Part shown: one piece after another, positions 17,251 to 26,147 of the stretch
Position numbering within the stretch: the first letter of the stretch is position 1
Layout: each line of letters starts with the position of its first letter
NCBI GenBank assembly: GCA_964623055.1
Contig: CAZURK010000028.1
Coordinates: forward strand, 1 to 64,000
Reading direction: 5' to 3'
DNA length: 64,000 nucleotides
Source of the DNA: JADHUC01 sp964623055
Lineage (GTDB): Bacteria > Planctomycetota > Planctomycetia > Pirellulales > Pirellulaceae
The notes under the pieces: model-generated
What the model was told of the DNA's origin: nothing
Databases searched by the model: none
What the model saw: the letters and a program-made list of their open reading frames with translations, nothing else
Translations under genes and position numbers: made by a program

Positions 17251-17502
17251 CTAGAGCACCGTTCGCAGGGCCACGCCCATGCACATCAACCCGCTGAGCA
17301 CCAGCCCGGCCACGCTCCAGGCATTTGACTTGTCGACAGCAACTCCAATGATGCTCACGAGAAGCGCCAGCGGAGCCATAAGGATGGCGAGCCCTGCAAG
17401 GACCCCGATTGGATCGCTTCACCCGTGCGGAATCATGCATGCGAGCAGAAGGCCAACCCACGAAATCGCCGCGAGCCCAACGCCGATCTTTCCGATGATC
17501 AT
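17251..17502 (-). pseudogene. small membrane protein interrupted by an in-frame TGA
   Basis: From ATG 17502, with GAGGAG about 8 bases upstream, the frame reads MIIGKIGVGLAAISWVGLLL then ACMIPHG. A TGA (17421-17419) then interrupts it, and it continues in the same frame for 55 codons as a hydrophobic protein (VLAGLAILMAPLALLVSIIG, WSVAGLVLSGLMCMGVAL) to TAG at 17251. Both halves are clearly coding-like membrane segments. The likeliest explanation is a point nonsense mutation or a base-call error. UGA recoding is possible but not supported: only a 5-bp hairpin (GATCC/GGGTC) follows, unlike a normal bacterial SECIS. It precedes the SHOCT/jelly-roll gene on the same strand. Confidence 0.6.
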
Positions 17503-17541
17503 TTGAAGGCTCCTCTCACAATACGGGCCTTCCCTACAGCA

Positions 17542-17811
17542 TCACAGAATCGTATTCGGCTTTGACCAGTGGATTCTCGCTACGAACACACTGCCGTCGC
17601 TGCCGTGTTTCTCCACGCCCTTGGGCTGCATCCACTCGGCCACGGTCACCCATGTCTCGTTTTCGCTGACATCAGTCACGCCGAAGTTACCGAGCCGCGC
17701 GCCGCGTGTTGTATTCTCCCAGATTTGAACCGTCTTTGAACTTCCTCTAGCGGATCGGCTCAGGTGGCCTCCGTCCTGGCTGGCTGGAGCAAAACGGGGA
17801 CGCTCGGCCGT
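17542..17811 (-). pseudogene. C-terminal remnant of a larger gene
   Basis: Behind a TAA at 17814-17812 the minus strand is open for about 89 codons to TGA 17542. It encodes ERPRFAPASQDGGHLSRSA, then ENTTRGARLGNFGVTDVSE and a final GSDGSVFVARIHWS. The regular, Gly/Asn/Trp-rich beta-type sequence looks like the end of a secreted sialidase/BNR-type protein, but that family call is a guess. There is no start codon in a sensible place and no signal peptide, so the 5' part has been lost. Codon use resembles neighbouring genes. Confidence 0.5.
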
Positions 17812-17865
17812 TTACGATCCTCGCAATACGAGACATAATAGCTGAGCCTTATTCGGGAATCCACT

Positions 17866-17878
17866 ATGCGTAACGCAT
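17866..17878. promoter_or_regulatory. short perfect palindrome upstream of the STAND gene
   Basis: ATGCGT-A-ACGCAT lies about 170 bases before the STAND ATPase start. It may be an operator. Nothing else is seen between 17815 and 18046. Confidence 0.25.
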
Positions 17879-18046
17879 GAGATGGATCATCTGAATCGGC
17901 CCATTAGGAGCCGCATCTCCGCCGGGTGCACAGGTCGTGGATACGTCTTGCCGAAAAGGGCGAAAGGCTGCCTCAGCCTGCTGGAGATCGTTAGGCATGG
18001 AATGACGGTTGTTCCCTACTGCAATCGCAATTGAGAAGGTTGAGTC

Positions 18047-21000
18047 ATGACCGCAGGGAATCACATCGGGCAAGGGGATGACTGGCGGCAGCAGTGCGTC
18101 GGCCGGGACGAGATTCAAGCACAGCTTCAGACGGCGTATGATACGGCAGCCGCAGGCAAGCCGCAGTTTCGGATCTTGCTGGGCCTGACCGGCATTGGCA
18201 AGACACGATTAGGGCAAGAACTGTATCGGTGGCTGACCCATCACAGAGATCCTGAGGCGAAGAACGCGCCGCAGGGATATTGGCCGGATACGATGCTGTC
18301 TGCAGCATCCGACGGCGTGAATCCACACTTTGACATCACTGAAGTCCGGCCGTGGACGAAGATTCCATTTTTGTGGTGGGGGCTGAAGTTCGAGGACGGC
18401 AACCAGCCAGCGGACGCGTTGTATAGCGGACTGAAACGCCTTCCGGCACACACGTTTGCGGTCACGGCAAAACGACTGGACAAGAAGACGCGACTGACCA
18501 ATTGGAAACGCCTGGCTGGATACGGCTTGGATTTTGTTCCTGTGGCAAAGGAATTCAAGTCCGGCTACGAACTTGTCAAGGATCTGTGCGGTGTCTTGAA
18601 AGAGCGGAAGAAACGCATCGAAGCGGACGAAAAGGCACACCAATCCATAGCGTTTCAGGAACGGAAGGAGCAGCTTGACTGGTCCCGGACAGCGATGGAA
18701 GCGCTGCGCCAGTTCCTTGACAACAGGGATACTGTCGCCCCGACGGTTCCCGTCGTCTTGTTCTTGGACGACGCACACTGGATCGACACGGTGACCATGG
18801 GATTCGTCTGTGAACTGTGGCAGCATGCGATCAGAAACGGCTGGCCTCTGCTGGTGGTGGCCACACATTGGTGGGATGAATGGCGGCAGTTCTCTGAGCA
18901 ATCGCCGCAACATTCACCGAGAAACCTCGCCGAGTTTCTCCATCGACTGGCTCCGGATCCGCGGGTGGGCGTCGAGACGATCGAAGTCTGTGGCGTTGAT
19001 GACGCTGACATGGCCGTCGTGATTCGGCAGGCCTTGCCTGGGATTACGCCAGAGCAGATCGAGTTGCTGTTAGACAAGGCGCGTGCCGAAACGGCGGATT
19101 CAACGGGGCGTGTCACGCCGCGTTGCAGCCCGCGAATGGTCACCGAGATAGTCAAGGTGTTTACCGGCACCCCACGCAAGTACTTCGTCGATGGCGACCC
19201 GGCAAAGCCTTTGTCGGCCGGAGCCTGTCGCTGGATCCGAAATGAAGTGGATCGCCTGGACCTGAACAGCGTCATCCGAAAACGATTTGAGGGTTTCGAC
19301 GACGAGGTACAGTTAGCGCTGGGGTGGAGCAGCATTCAGGGCCGCCGTTTCCTGGCGGAAGTCACGCGCGAGGTAGCCCGACACCTCTCCCAACAAGGCG
19401 ATGGCGACAGGGCCCTGGAGCATTTGCAGCGAGGTGAAGATCCGCTGATGTGGGTCGAGCGCGTGCCGCAGGCGGAAGGCGACGCCGGCCGTTTCAATCT
19501 ATGTGCTTTCCGGCAGCGTGTTTTTCAAGAGGTTGCCGCACGGGAGTTTGTCGTTGACGACGAGGAACGCGACGCTGTGGACCGCGCCGTCAGTGAACTG
19601 CTCGAGCGCTGGTTGGAAGCGGGGAAGCTGGATCCGCCGGAATTCGAGGTCTCTGAGAATGCTCACGGCTTTACGCGAGAAGAACTCCGCGACCTGCTGG
19701 TGATGGCCGTGCATCGATTCACGATAGTGAGCGACGATCCGCCGCTCGATTTGGACCGCTGGGGCAAACAGGGTCGGCACACAGACTCGCGATTGTGCGG
19801 CTCGGCCGCGGCGAAACTGGCCCAGTTGAATGCCGACGACGGGCTTTGGAAGCGGGCTGAAGTCGCCGCCCTGCGATTCGCCGTCGCGTTTCCAGCCGGC
19901 TGTTCGCGGTCGGTGGTCCCTGTCGATATTCAGGTTGACGTAATCGTGATTCTCAAGGAGACGCTCGAATTCGACACGGGCCGGAGAATCGCAGATGCCC
20001 TTTGCCGCGAGATTGAGCCGATCCTCTCAGGCGAAACCGTCGACCCCCAGGATGTTTCTGATTTTCTCCGGCCACTTGACCTGCGCGGCTCCTGCGAGCT
20101 ACGTGCCGGGAATCACTCCGCCGCGAAGGTGACGTTCTCGCAGGAGATTCAGTGGCTTTGGAAATACAAGAAGCTCCTGCCCGAGTTGTGGTTTCTGAAA
20201 ATGATGCGACGGTCACAGGACAGTCTGGGCGAGATTGAACAGGCTAAGGGGAATCGCGAAGCGGCGTTAACTCGCTACCAGGAATGCCTCGAACTGTCCC
20301 GGAAAGAAGTCGAGCGGTTCGGCGAATCGCCCGGAAGCCTGCAAGACCTGCGTAACTCGCTGGGCAAACTGGGTGACGTTGAATGGACTGGAGGGAACCG
20401 TGCGGGGGCGTTGGCCCGGTACAAGGAATGCCTCGAGCTAACACGGAAGGAAGTCGAGCGGTTCGGCGAATCGCCCGACGGTCTGAGCGGCCTGATCGTC
20501 TCACTGAGCAGGCTAGGCGACATTGAATTCGCTGAATCGAACAGCGCGAAGGCATTGGTCTGCTACCAGGAATGCCTCGAACTGTCTTGGAAAAGGATCG
20601 ATCGGATCGGCGAATCGCCCGAAAGCCTGAAAGACGTGGCTATCTCGCTGCACAAGATGGGCAAGGTGGAATTGGCTGAGGGGAACAGCGCCGGTGCATT
20701 GGTCCGCTACCAGGAAGGCCTCGAGCTGTTTCGGAGAATAGTCGAGCGGTTCGGCGAATCGCCCGAAAGCCTGAGCAATCTAAGTATGATGCTGAGTAGG
20801 ACGGGAAGAGCTGAATGGGCTGTGGGGAATCGCGAAGGCACGCTAGCTTGCTACCAGGAAAGCGCTGAAATGTGTCGAAAGATCGTCGAGCGATTCGGCG
20901 AATCGCCCAAAACACTCTGGGAAATCGCAACCAACCTACACGTGCTGGCACATTTGGAACCGGATCTTGCGCGGACCCATTTAGAGGAAGCACGCGATAC

Positions 21001-21130
21001 GATGCATGCCATGATTGACCGCGACTGGGCAGACGCAGAACAGCGAACGCGGCTGGACGCGATCGAGCAGGCGCTGGCCGATCTCAGCAGCGATCAGGAT
21101 TGCACAGCGTTGGATCCGGACGAGGCGTAA
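18047..21130 (+). CDS. STAND-type ATPase with C-terminal TPR repeats
   Basis: 1027 residues. The N-terminal P-loop NTPase has Walker A at G46-LTGIGKT and Walker B VVLFLDDAHW around D241-D242. A helical middle region follows. From about residue 730 to 965 there are at least four near-identical units of about 53 residues built around RYQECLELxRKxVERFGESP, with Gly/Asn-containing turns; these are TPR-like helical pairs. The layout (NTPase plus superhelical sensor) is that of STAND signalling ATPases, which often act as threat sensors in conflict systems. No effector domain is recognised in the protein itself. It is the first of five same-strand genes reaching 27149 that appear to form an accessory block. 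Confidence 0.75.
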   Translation: MTAGNHIGQGDDWRQQCVGRDEIQAQLQTAYDTAAAGKPQFRILLGLTGIGKTRLGQELYRWLTHHRDPEAKNAPQGYWPDTMLSAASDGVNPHFDITEVRPWTKIPFLWWGLKFEDGNQPADALYSGLKRLPAHTFAVTAKRLDKKTRLTNWKRLAGYGLDFVPVAKEFKSGYELVKDLCGVLKERKKRIEADEKAHQSIAFQERKEQLDWSRTAMEALRQFLDNRDTVAPTVPVVLFLDDAHWIDTVTMGFVCELWQHAIRNGWPLLVVATHWWDEWRQFSEQSPQHSPRNLAEFLHRLAPDPRVGVETIEVCGVDDADMAVVIRQALPGITPEQIELLLDKARAETADSTGRVTPRCSPRMVTEIVKVFTGTPRKYFVDGDPAKPLSAGACRWIRNEVDRLDLNSVIRKRFEGFDDEVQLALGWSSIQGRRFLAEVTREVARHLSQQGDGDRALEHLQRGEDPLMWVERVPQAEGDAGRFNLCAFRQRVFQEVAAREFVVDDEERDAVDRAVSELLERWLEAGKLDPPEFEVSENAHGFTREELRDLLVMAVHRFTIVSDDPPLDLDRWGKQGRHTDSRLCGSAAAKLAQLNADDGLWKRAEVAALRFAVAFPAGCSRSVVPVDIQVDVIVILKETLEFDTGRRIADALCREIEPILSGETVDPQDVSDFLRPLDLRGSCELRAGNHSAAKVTFSQEIQWLWKYKKLLPELWFLKMMRRSQDSLGEIEQAKGNREAALTRYQECLELSRKEVERFGESPGSLQDLRNSLGKLGDVEWTGGNRAGALARYKECLELTRKEVERFGESPDGLSGLIVSLSRLGDIEFAESNSAKALVCYQECLELSWKRIDRIGESPESLKDVAISLHKMGKVELAEGNSAGALVRYQEGLELFRRIVERFGESPESLSNLSMMLSRTGRAEWAVGNREGTLACYQESAEMCRKIVERFGESPKTLWEIATNLHVLAHLEPDLARTHLEEARDTMHAMIDRDWADAEQRTRLDAIEQALADLSSDQDCTALDPDEA

Positions 21131-21307
21131 CCGATCGTGGCGGAGGTAGTCATCATTTGTCGCGTTCACTGTCAGCCAAGTTGGTGTCCATGCATTCGGC
21201 ACCGAACCCGGATAAGCCAGAGGAAGATGACATCGACTGAGGTCCCTGTTTGAAACATTCGGAGACACCCAAGACGATTCAGGACCATCTCCGTTGGCCG
21301 TTGCGGC

Positions 21308-21335
21308 CTGACTAGATCTCTCGTATTCTAGTCAG
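21308..21335 (+). terminator. stem-loop between STAND and HerA-like genes
   Basis: A perfect 9-bp stem CTGACTAGA/TCTAGTCAG with a 10-base loop is followed by CATCGGGCTTTTCG. It could be a weak terminator or attenuator in the 300-base gap (21131-21430), which otherwise holds no gene. Confidence 0.35.
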
Positions 21336-21430
21336 CATCGGGCTTTTCGTTCTTCACCGCGGGACTGGCTCTCCTAACGCAGCCACGGTCAAGTGCAGGC
21401 GAAAATCCTACGTGACGAGTCGAGAGGAGA

Positions 21431-24400
21431 TTGACGATGGCTTGGGGATTCGCGAAGAAGAAAGAGCCTCCAAAACAGCATGAGGTGCAAGCGGTAGGCT
21501 CCCACAATTCAAATCAGCCCATCGCCGAGCGCCCGGCAACTGAGATCTTCTGGGTCCCAATTGATCCTTTGCCAGATTTCCTGGCAGACCACACCCTTCT
21601 GAGCGAAGAATACCCAGATCGAATTCGCGAACACTGTTCGCGTTGGATTCAGTTCATCAGCGCACTCTGGAATTGGCATGACCGTGCTGCGTTTTGCCTG
21701 CGGTACTTGAGCGGCTTCTCGCCGGGTGAATTACACATCTTCCTGCTTGCGCGCGCCTTTGATCCGCACGATACCGCACTGCTGAAAACGGATTTACGGG
21801 CACTGCTCCAGGCACATGCGATCCTGTTCGAGAACAGCGTTCCGCGTCGTACGCAGGGCAATGCGATAGACCCACGGTCTCTGCCTATCGAACCGTACCT
21901 CTGTGAGCTTTCGCAATATCGCACGCGGAGTCTCTGGGAAGGCCATGGCCACGCGCGGCACGGCCAGGGCTGGACAGGCAAGAAGCCGGATTGGGTCGTG
22001 CCCGACGATCTGGTGGAGCCGTTGGTGTATTTCCCGTGGTGGGGGCCTGGCGGTCCTTTTCTGTTGCCGATGGAGTCTCTCGTCTCCCAGAACGCGGAGT
22101 GCTCACTCAGCGTCTATTTGCAGCCCACGGAGTTACGGCCACGGGAGGCGGCATGGGTGCGTCTTCTGTCGGCCAAGGCCGACTCGCAAGGCGAACAGAG
22201 TCAACAAGATGCCTGGGCTGGCGGCTCTCACCGGAAGGCTGATCCGGCAGCAAGTCTTGCCGCAAGACTATACATCGCGAACTTCCGCCGCTTGGCACAT
22301 CCGTTTCTTGTTTCTGTCCAATGTGTCGCCGGCCAGAATGACAAAACGACCGCCCGCAGCGTCGCCGGCGCTGTCGAAGGAGTGGTACACGATCTGCCTC
22401 TTGGACGTCAATTCCAGGACGACGACGATTTGCCCTCGGGCTCCCACTTTCGCGACGACGACCAGGATACGCTCCTGGCTCAGTATCATCTGCTCGAATT
22501 TGCGGATCAGCACTTAAGGGGCGTTAGCGACTATCAGGCACGGCTGCCGTATCTTGTCGACGCTCAAGGCGCAGCCACTGTGTTCCGCTTTCCGGTCAGC
22601 GTTCGTGGAGGAGTTCCCGGAGTCCCCGTTCGGCAGCAACCGCCAGATTTCGAGCCTGGCGACCGGTCCACGGTTGTACCTCCCGGACACGTGAATCTGG
22701 GCACGCTATGCCAAGGCGGAAACGTGACAATCGAAAAGGACGCATTCTGCAAACACAGTCTGATCACGGGCTTCACGGGCAGCGGAAAGACGACGACCAT
22801 ACTCCGGCTGCTTCATCAGTTTCTCGACATGGGGATACCGTTTCTGGTCATTGAATCGGCAAAGCAGGAATACCGTGGCTTGCTTGGCGTATCGGCAGTT
22901 CGAGAGGCTCCCGAGCCCCGGCTGCGGGTCTACACGGTGGGCAACGAATTGTGCGCTCCTTTTCGACTGAATCCGTTTGAGGTTCTCCCCGGCGTGAGAG
23001 TGGAAGCCCATATCAGCAGGTTGCAGACATGTTTCGAGGGCGCTCTGCCACCGATTGGCCCGTTGTCTTCAATGATCTACGAGTCGTTGTTAGATACGTA
23101 TCGCGACCGCGGTTGGATGTTGACCGACGTGGGTCCTGAAGTCGGCGAAATATGTCATCGCCGTTTTCCAGCGATGCCTGAGTTCGCCGAGCGAATGTCC
23201 AAGTTGGTCGTCGATCGCAAATACGACGGCGAAGTTCGGAATAATCTTATCGCCGCCATTGGTGGTCGAATCAAGCCGCTGACGATTGGCAGCAAAGGAC
23301 GTATCTTTGAGCGTACCGACGCGGGCCAGGCGGGCCAACCGCGCCCCGCTCCGACAATCGGCGAGATCTTCAAAATACCGACGATCCTGGAGCTGAATGA
23401 CTTGAACCTGGAGGACAAAGCGCTTGTCGTCATGTTCCTGCTGACGTTCCTGAGAGAATACCGCGAACGGGAGTATTGGACCGACGGGCAAGACGCCTCC
23501 GGAAAGCTCAAGCATGTGACGGTTGTGGAAGAGGCACATAATGTGCTCAAAGAGACAGGCTCGACGCAGGATGCTGAGGCGGGCACTGCGGACACCCGCC
23601 ATCGGGCGGTGGAGGCGTTTTGTTCAATGCTCACAGAGATACGGTCGTTCGGCGAGGGCTTGATCATTGCAGACCAAAGCCCAGAGAAGCTCGCCCGCGA
23701 TGCCATGAGGAACACGAACGTCCAGATTGCCCATCAGTTGCGCGACCAGCACGACCGTGAGGCCGTTGCCAACGCAATGATCATGGATGACGACCAGCGA
23801 GACTACCTCGGCAGGCTGCAGCCTGGTCACGCGGCTTTGTTCGTGACTGGCCTGGAAAAGGCTACGTTCATCAGTGTTGCTCCCTACTTCCCAATGCGTT
23901 CCGAGGACATCGCTCGGCGTCCGCCACGAGAGGATGCGGATGCTTGGAAAGCATGGCTCACAGAGTTCCCGGGAGACGGTTTCGGACACGTGGATGGCAA
24001 GCCGATTACGGACGAGTACGTAGGCGAATACATGCGGCCGTGGACGGCCGGGTATCAACGGCTGGATTTGCCGTTTCTGAACTGCACACATTGTTCGTGC
24101 GTATCAAATTGCGATCCCCGTAGGCGAGACATCGTTGCGGGGCGGTCGATTACCGATACGGATCGTCGGTTGATTTTGGGAGAGATTTACGACAGCCAGA
24201 GAACCGAGGGCTACACGGAGGAGCAGGCATGGGAGGATGCGGTTGACCATTTCAGAGCTGTGGCATCAGCTCTTGGCCTCGAAGCCATGGGCAGTACCGT
24301 GTGGTGCCTGTTTGCCCACGCCTGGCACCAAGTCATGATCAACTCGAAGGCCTCCAGCGAATATCGCCCACTAGAACACCGCGTCTCTCCGGCAATGGTT

Positions 24401-24445
24401 GAGCAGTTTAGAAGTGCTTTCCTTCGTACAGCCGATCCTGAGTAG
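21431..24445 (+). CDS. HerA/FtsK-superfamily ATPase (DUF87-like) with C-terminal Cys cluster
   Basis: 1004 residues. An N-terminal domain of about 420 residues is not recognised. The ATPase core follows, with Walker A GFTGSGKTT at residues 447-455, an ESAKQEYR motif typical of HerA-like pumps, Walker B HVTVVEEAHN near residue 700, and an ADQSPEKLARDAMRNTNVQI segment (sensor and arginine-finger region). Near the C-terminus C885, C888, C890 and C894 (CTHCSCVSNC) could bind Zn or Fe-S. HerA-type hexamers translocate DNA and commonly work with nucleases (NurA, or Sir2/DUF4297 partners in phage defence). Here a RecB-like nuclease lies three genes downstream. The ribosome-binding site is GAGAGGAG; a second in-frame ATG is at 21437. 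Confidence 0.8.
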   Translation: MTMAWGFAKKKEPPKQHEVQAVGSHNSNQPIAERPATEIFWVPIDPLPDFLADHTLLSEEYPDRIREHCSRWIQFISALWNWHDRAAFCLRYLSGFSPGELHIFLLARAFDPHDTALLKTDLRALLQAHAILFENSVPRRTQGNAIDPRSLPIEPYLCELSQYRTRSLWEGHGHARHGQGWTGKKPDWVVPDDLVEPLVYFPWWGPGGPFLLPMESLVSQNAECSLSVYLQPTELRPREAAWVRLLSAKADSQGEQSQQDAWAGGSHRKADPAASLAARLYIANFRRLAHPFLVSVQCVAGQNDKTTARSVAGAVEGVVHDLPLGRQFQDDDDLPSGSHFRDDDQDTLLAQYHLLEFADQHLRGVSDYQARLPYLVDAQGAATVFRFPVSVRGGVPGVPVRQQPPDFEPGDRSTVVPPGHVNLGTLCQGGNVTIEKDAFCKHSLITGFTGSGKTTTILRLLHQFLDMGIPFLVIESAKQEYRGLLGVSAVREAPEPRLRVYTVGNELCAPFRLNPFEVLPGVRVEAHISRLQTCFEGALPPIGPLSSMIYESLLDTYRDRGWMLTDVGPEVGEICHRRFPAMPEFAERMSKLVVDRKYDGEVRNNLIAAIGGRIKPLTIGSKGRIFERTDAGQAGQPRPAPTIGEIFKIPTILELNDLNLEDKALVVMFLLTFLREYREREYWTDGQDASGKLKHVTVVEEAHNVLKETGSTQDAEAGTADTRHRAVEAFCSMLTEIRSFGEGLIIADQSPEKLARDAMRNTNVQIAHQLRDQHDREAVANAMIMDDDQRDYLGRLQPGHAALFVTGLEKATFISVAPYFPMRSEDIARRPPREDADAWKAWLTEFPGDGFGHVDGKPITDEYVGEYMRPWTAGYQRLDLPFLNCTHCSCVSNCDPRRRDIVAGRSITDTDRRLILGEIYDSQRTEGYTEEQAWEDAVDHFRAVASALGLEAMGSTVWCLFAHAWHQVMINSKASSEYRPLEHRVSPAMVEQFRSAFLRTADPE

Positions 24446-24527
24446 TCACCGTGTCTGACGTCACAAAGATCAACTAATCAGACGGCGAACATCAGACGAG
24501 CGGAAGAGGAAACGAAGGGTAGGACCA

Positions 24528-25244
24528 ATGGGTACACCAAACGAATCGGAAAGCGGCTGCCGGGGAGACTGCGAGAACGCCTTGAAGATACTCCCGGTAA
24601 TCCGTTCGCATCGTCGGGCACATGGAAAACTACGAGGAAATACTTTCGGGTGGGCCGCACCGGATTACCAAATCGCACGTGGTGGCCAAGATGCATTGCC
24701 TGTCGCATCCGCATTTGCTGCAAACATCAAGGAGATTGGGAACTCGCGGATGAAGGTGGGGCAACCGCATTGGCGGAGCGTTGGGGATTGCAGGGCGACA
24801 ATACGGGTTCTGCAGTACGGAAGAGGTAGGGCATACGCGGCCACGGATGTGGCGTTCTATTCGCATGGCCCTGAACTGTTCATTTCGCTTCATGGCTATA
24901 CGCATGGGCAGCACAAGAGCATTCTCGGTTTTGTTTTCGCCATGTTTCTTATTTGGATTCCTGTCGCATTTTTCGTAGCCGCACTGCTTTCACAATGGTT
25001 TGACGTGCAATGGAACGTGGGCGAGTCTGTCCGAGACGCCCTCGAGGAGGGATTCTGGTGCTTTCTTCCTGTTGCATGGGTACTTGGAATGTTCGTTTGG
25101 GGCTACTGTCGCCAACCGAGAGACTTACTTCCCGACGAGCAGGCGATATTCAACCAATTGCTTGGACTCGTCCAGCGGGCGCTGGAGGATTCTTGGCTCG
25201 ATGGTGGTTACGGTTCAGGGGACGTGAAACGCATCGATTATTGA
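24528..25244 (+). CDS. membrane protein, paralogue A
   Basis: 238 residues. A soluble N-terminal domain of about 130 residues is followed by two membrane helices (about 131-160, VFAMFLIWIPVAFFVAALL, and about 182-200, CFLPVAWVLGMFVWGYC) separated by a loop of about 20 residues. A soluble tail ends in DGGYGSGDVKRIDY. No known family is recognised. It is clearly related to the next gene: shared segments include LPVIRSH/LPILHTH, AAPDYQIARGG/AAPDFAVRDGS, ATIRVLQ/ATIRILR and DGGYG near the end. There is no signal peptide. It starts 82 bases after the HerA-like gene and belongs to the same block. Confidence 0.65.
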   Translation: MGTPNESESGCRGDCENALKILPVIRSHRRAHGKLRGNTFGWAAPDYQIARGGQDALPVASAFAANIKEIGNSRMKVGQPHWRSVGDCRATIRVLQYGRGRAYAATDVAFYSHGPELFISLHGYTHGQHKSILGFVFAMFLIWIPVAFFVAALLSQWFDVQWNVGESVRDALEEGFWCFLPVAWVLGMFVWGYCRQPRDLLPDEQAIFNQLLGLVQRALEDSWLDGGYGSGDVKRIDY

Positions 25245-25396
25245 CTAGCGAGTTCGTCCGTCGGGTGAAGTCACAAAAGTGCATGTGCAGGGTTACTGAA
25301 GGGCAATGGAACGGTCGATGCAACGGGGAGATCCGCTGGCAACCGCACTCCACGCCGCAACCTGCGCGGCTCATCCTCGATAGAGAGCCAGGAACG

Positions 25397-26032
25397 ATGG
25401 GCAAGACCAAGATACCGAGTGAATTGAGCGTGCTTCCGATCCTCCATACGCATCGCAACAGTAGTGGAAAGCTTGCACGCCGCACATTCCAACAGGCAGC
25501 GCCGGATTTTGCAGTCAGAGACGGAAGCGTGGACGCCTTGCCCATCGCTGTCGAGTTCGCCAAAAGGATGAAGGACACGCCTGTCCCGAAGACGGAGATT
25601 GGGCGGCCGCCCTGGGATGCACGCGAGCCGTGTGTGGCGACGATACGCATCTTGCGACGGATGGAAGGCGAGGCATATACGGCCATTGACGTTGACTTCA
25701 ATGCTCAAGGTTACCAACTGTACGTCGGGCTGACGCGACATACGCACGTCCCTGCTAGAGCCTTGTTTCTTTCCTGGTGCCTCTACTTGCTGGCGGTCGT
25801 TTCAATTCCCACGGTCATCTTGCCAGCCTTCTTCGCGATGTTGGCGCACTATCTGAACAAGCCCAGAAACCTCTCGATGGAAGAGAACACCGTCGTTGAG
25901 GGCACGCCGGAGCTTGTCGCTGATGTGCTGAACCAGGTCTTCTCGGACGGTGGTTACGGGGGAATGATGGTTAGACGGATCGACCATCCGGATACGCCGC
26001 TCGGAGAAATGATACGAATCGCCCATGAGTAG
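25397..26032 (+). CDS. membrane protein, paralogue B
   Basis: 211 residues from ATG 25397 (MGKTKIPSELSVLP). The in-frame extension back to 25010 overlaps paralogue A in another frame and is rejected. The soluble N-terminal domain aligns with paralogue A. The membrane part is a single hydrophobic stretch of about 35 residues (LFLSWCLYLLAVVSIPTVIL and onwards), and the inter-helix loop of A is missing. The tail keeps the DGGYGGMMVRRIDH ending. Tandem duplication followed by an internal deletion is the simplest reading. Function is unknown; context suggests a membrane partner of the HerA-like ATPase or of the nuclease downstream. Confidence 0.65.
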   Translation: MGKTKIPSELSVLPILHTHRNSSGKLARRTFQQAAPDFAVRDGSVDALPIAVEFAKRMKDTPVPKTEIGRPPWDAREPCVATIRILRRMEGEAYTAIDVDFNAQGYQLYVGLTRHTHVPARALFLSWCLYLLAVVSIPTVILPAFFAMLAHYLNKPRNLSMEENTVVEGTPELVADVLNQVFSDGGYGGMMVRRIDHPDTPLGEMIRIAHE

Positions 26033-26147
26033 ATACCTACAAAGGCTTTCTTCATGCCTCACGCTTTGGCTATTGGATTCGTGTGCTGCAGTATCCGCAA
26101 CGTGCGTGTTTCGAGGGGTAAGACCAAGCTGGATGGGAGCGACGTGA

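Noticed and set aside
17419..17440. selenocysteine insertion at the TGA
   Set aside because: A bacterial SECIS needs a strong hairpin with a conserved apical loop shortly after the TGA. Only a 5-bp stem is present.
17279..17506. uninterrupted plus-strand ORF opposite the small membrane gene
   Set aside because: It lacks a ribosome-binding site and reads as Ser/Pro/Arg-rich shadow. The minus strand has a GAGGAG site and real membrane helices despite the TGA.
20244..20993. antisense ORFs and DNA repeats read as a CRISPR-like array in the STAND gene
   Set aside because: The periodicity is that of in-frame TPR units of about 53 codons; no spacers of unique sequence lie between identical repeats.
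25010..25396. N-terminal extension of the second membrane paralogue
   Set aside because: It overlaps the end of paralogue A in another frame. A good ATG at 25397 gives a protein that aligns with A from its start.
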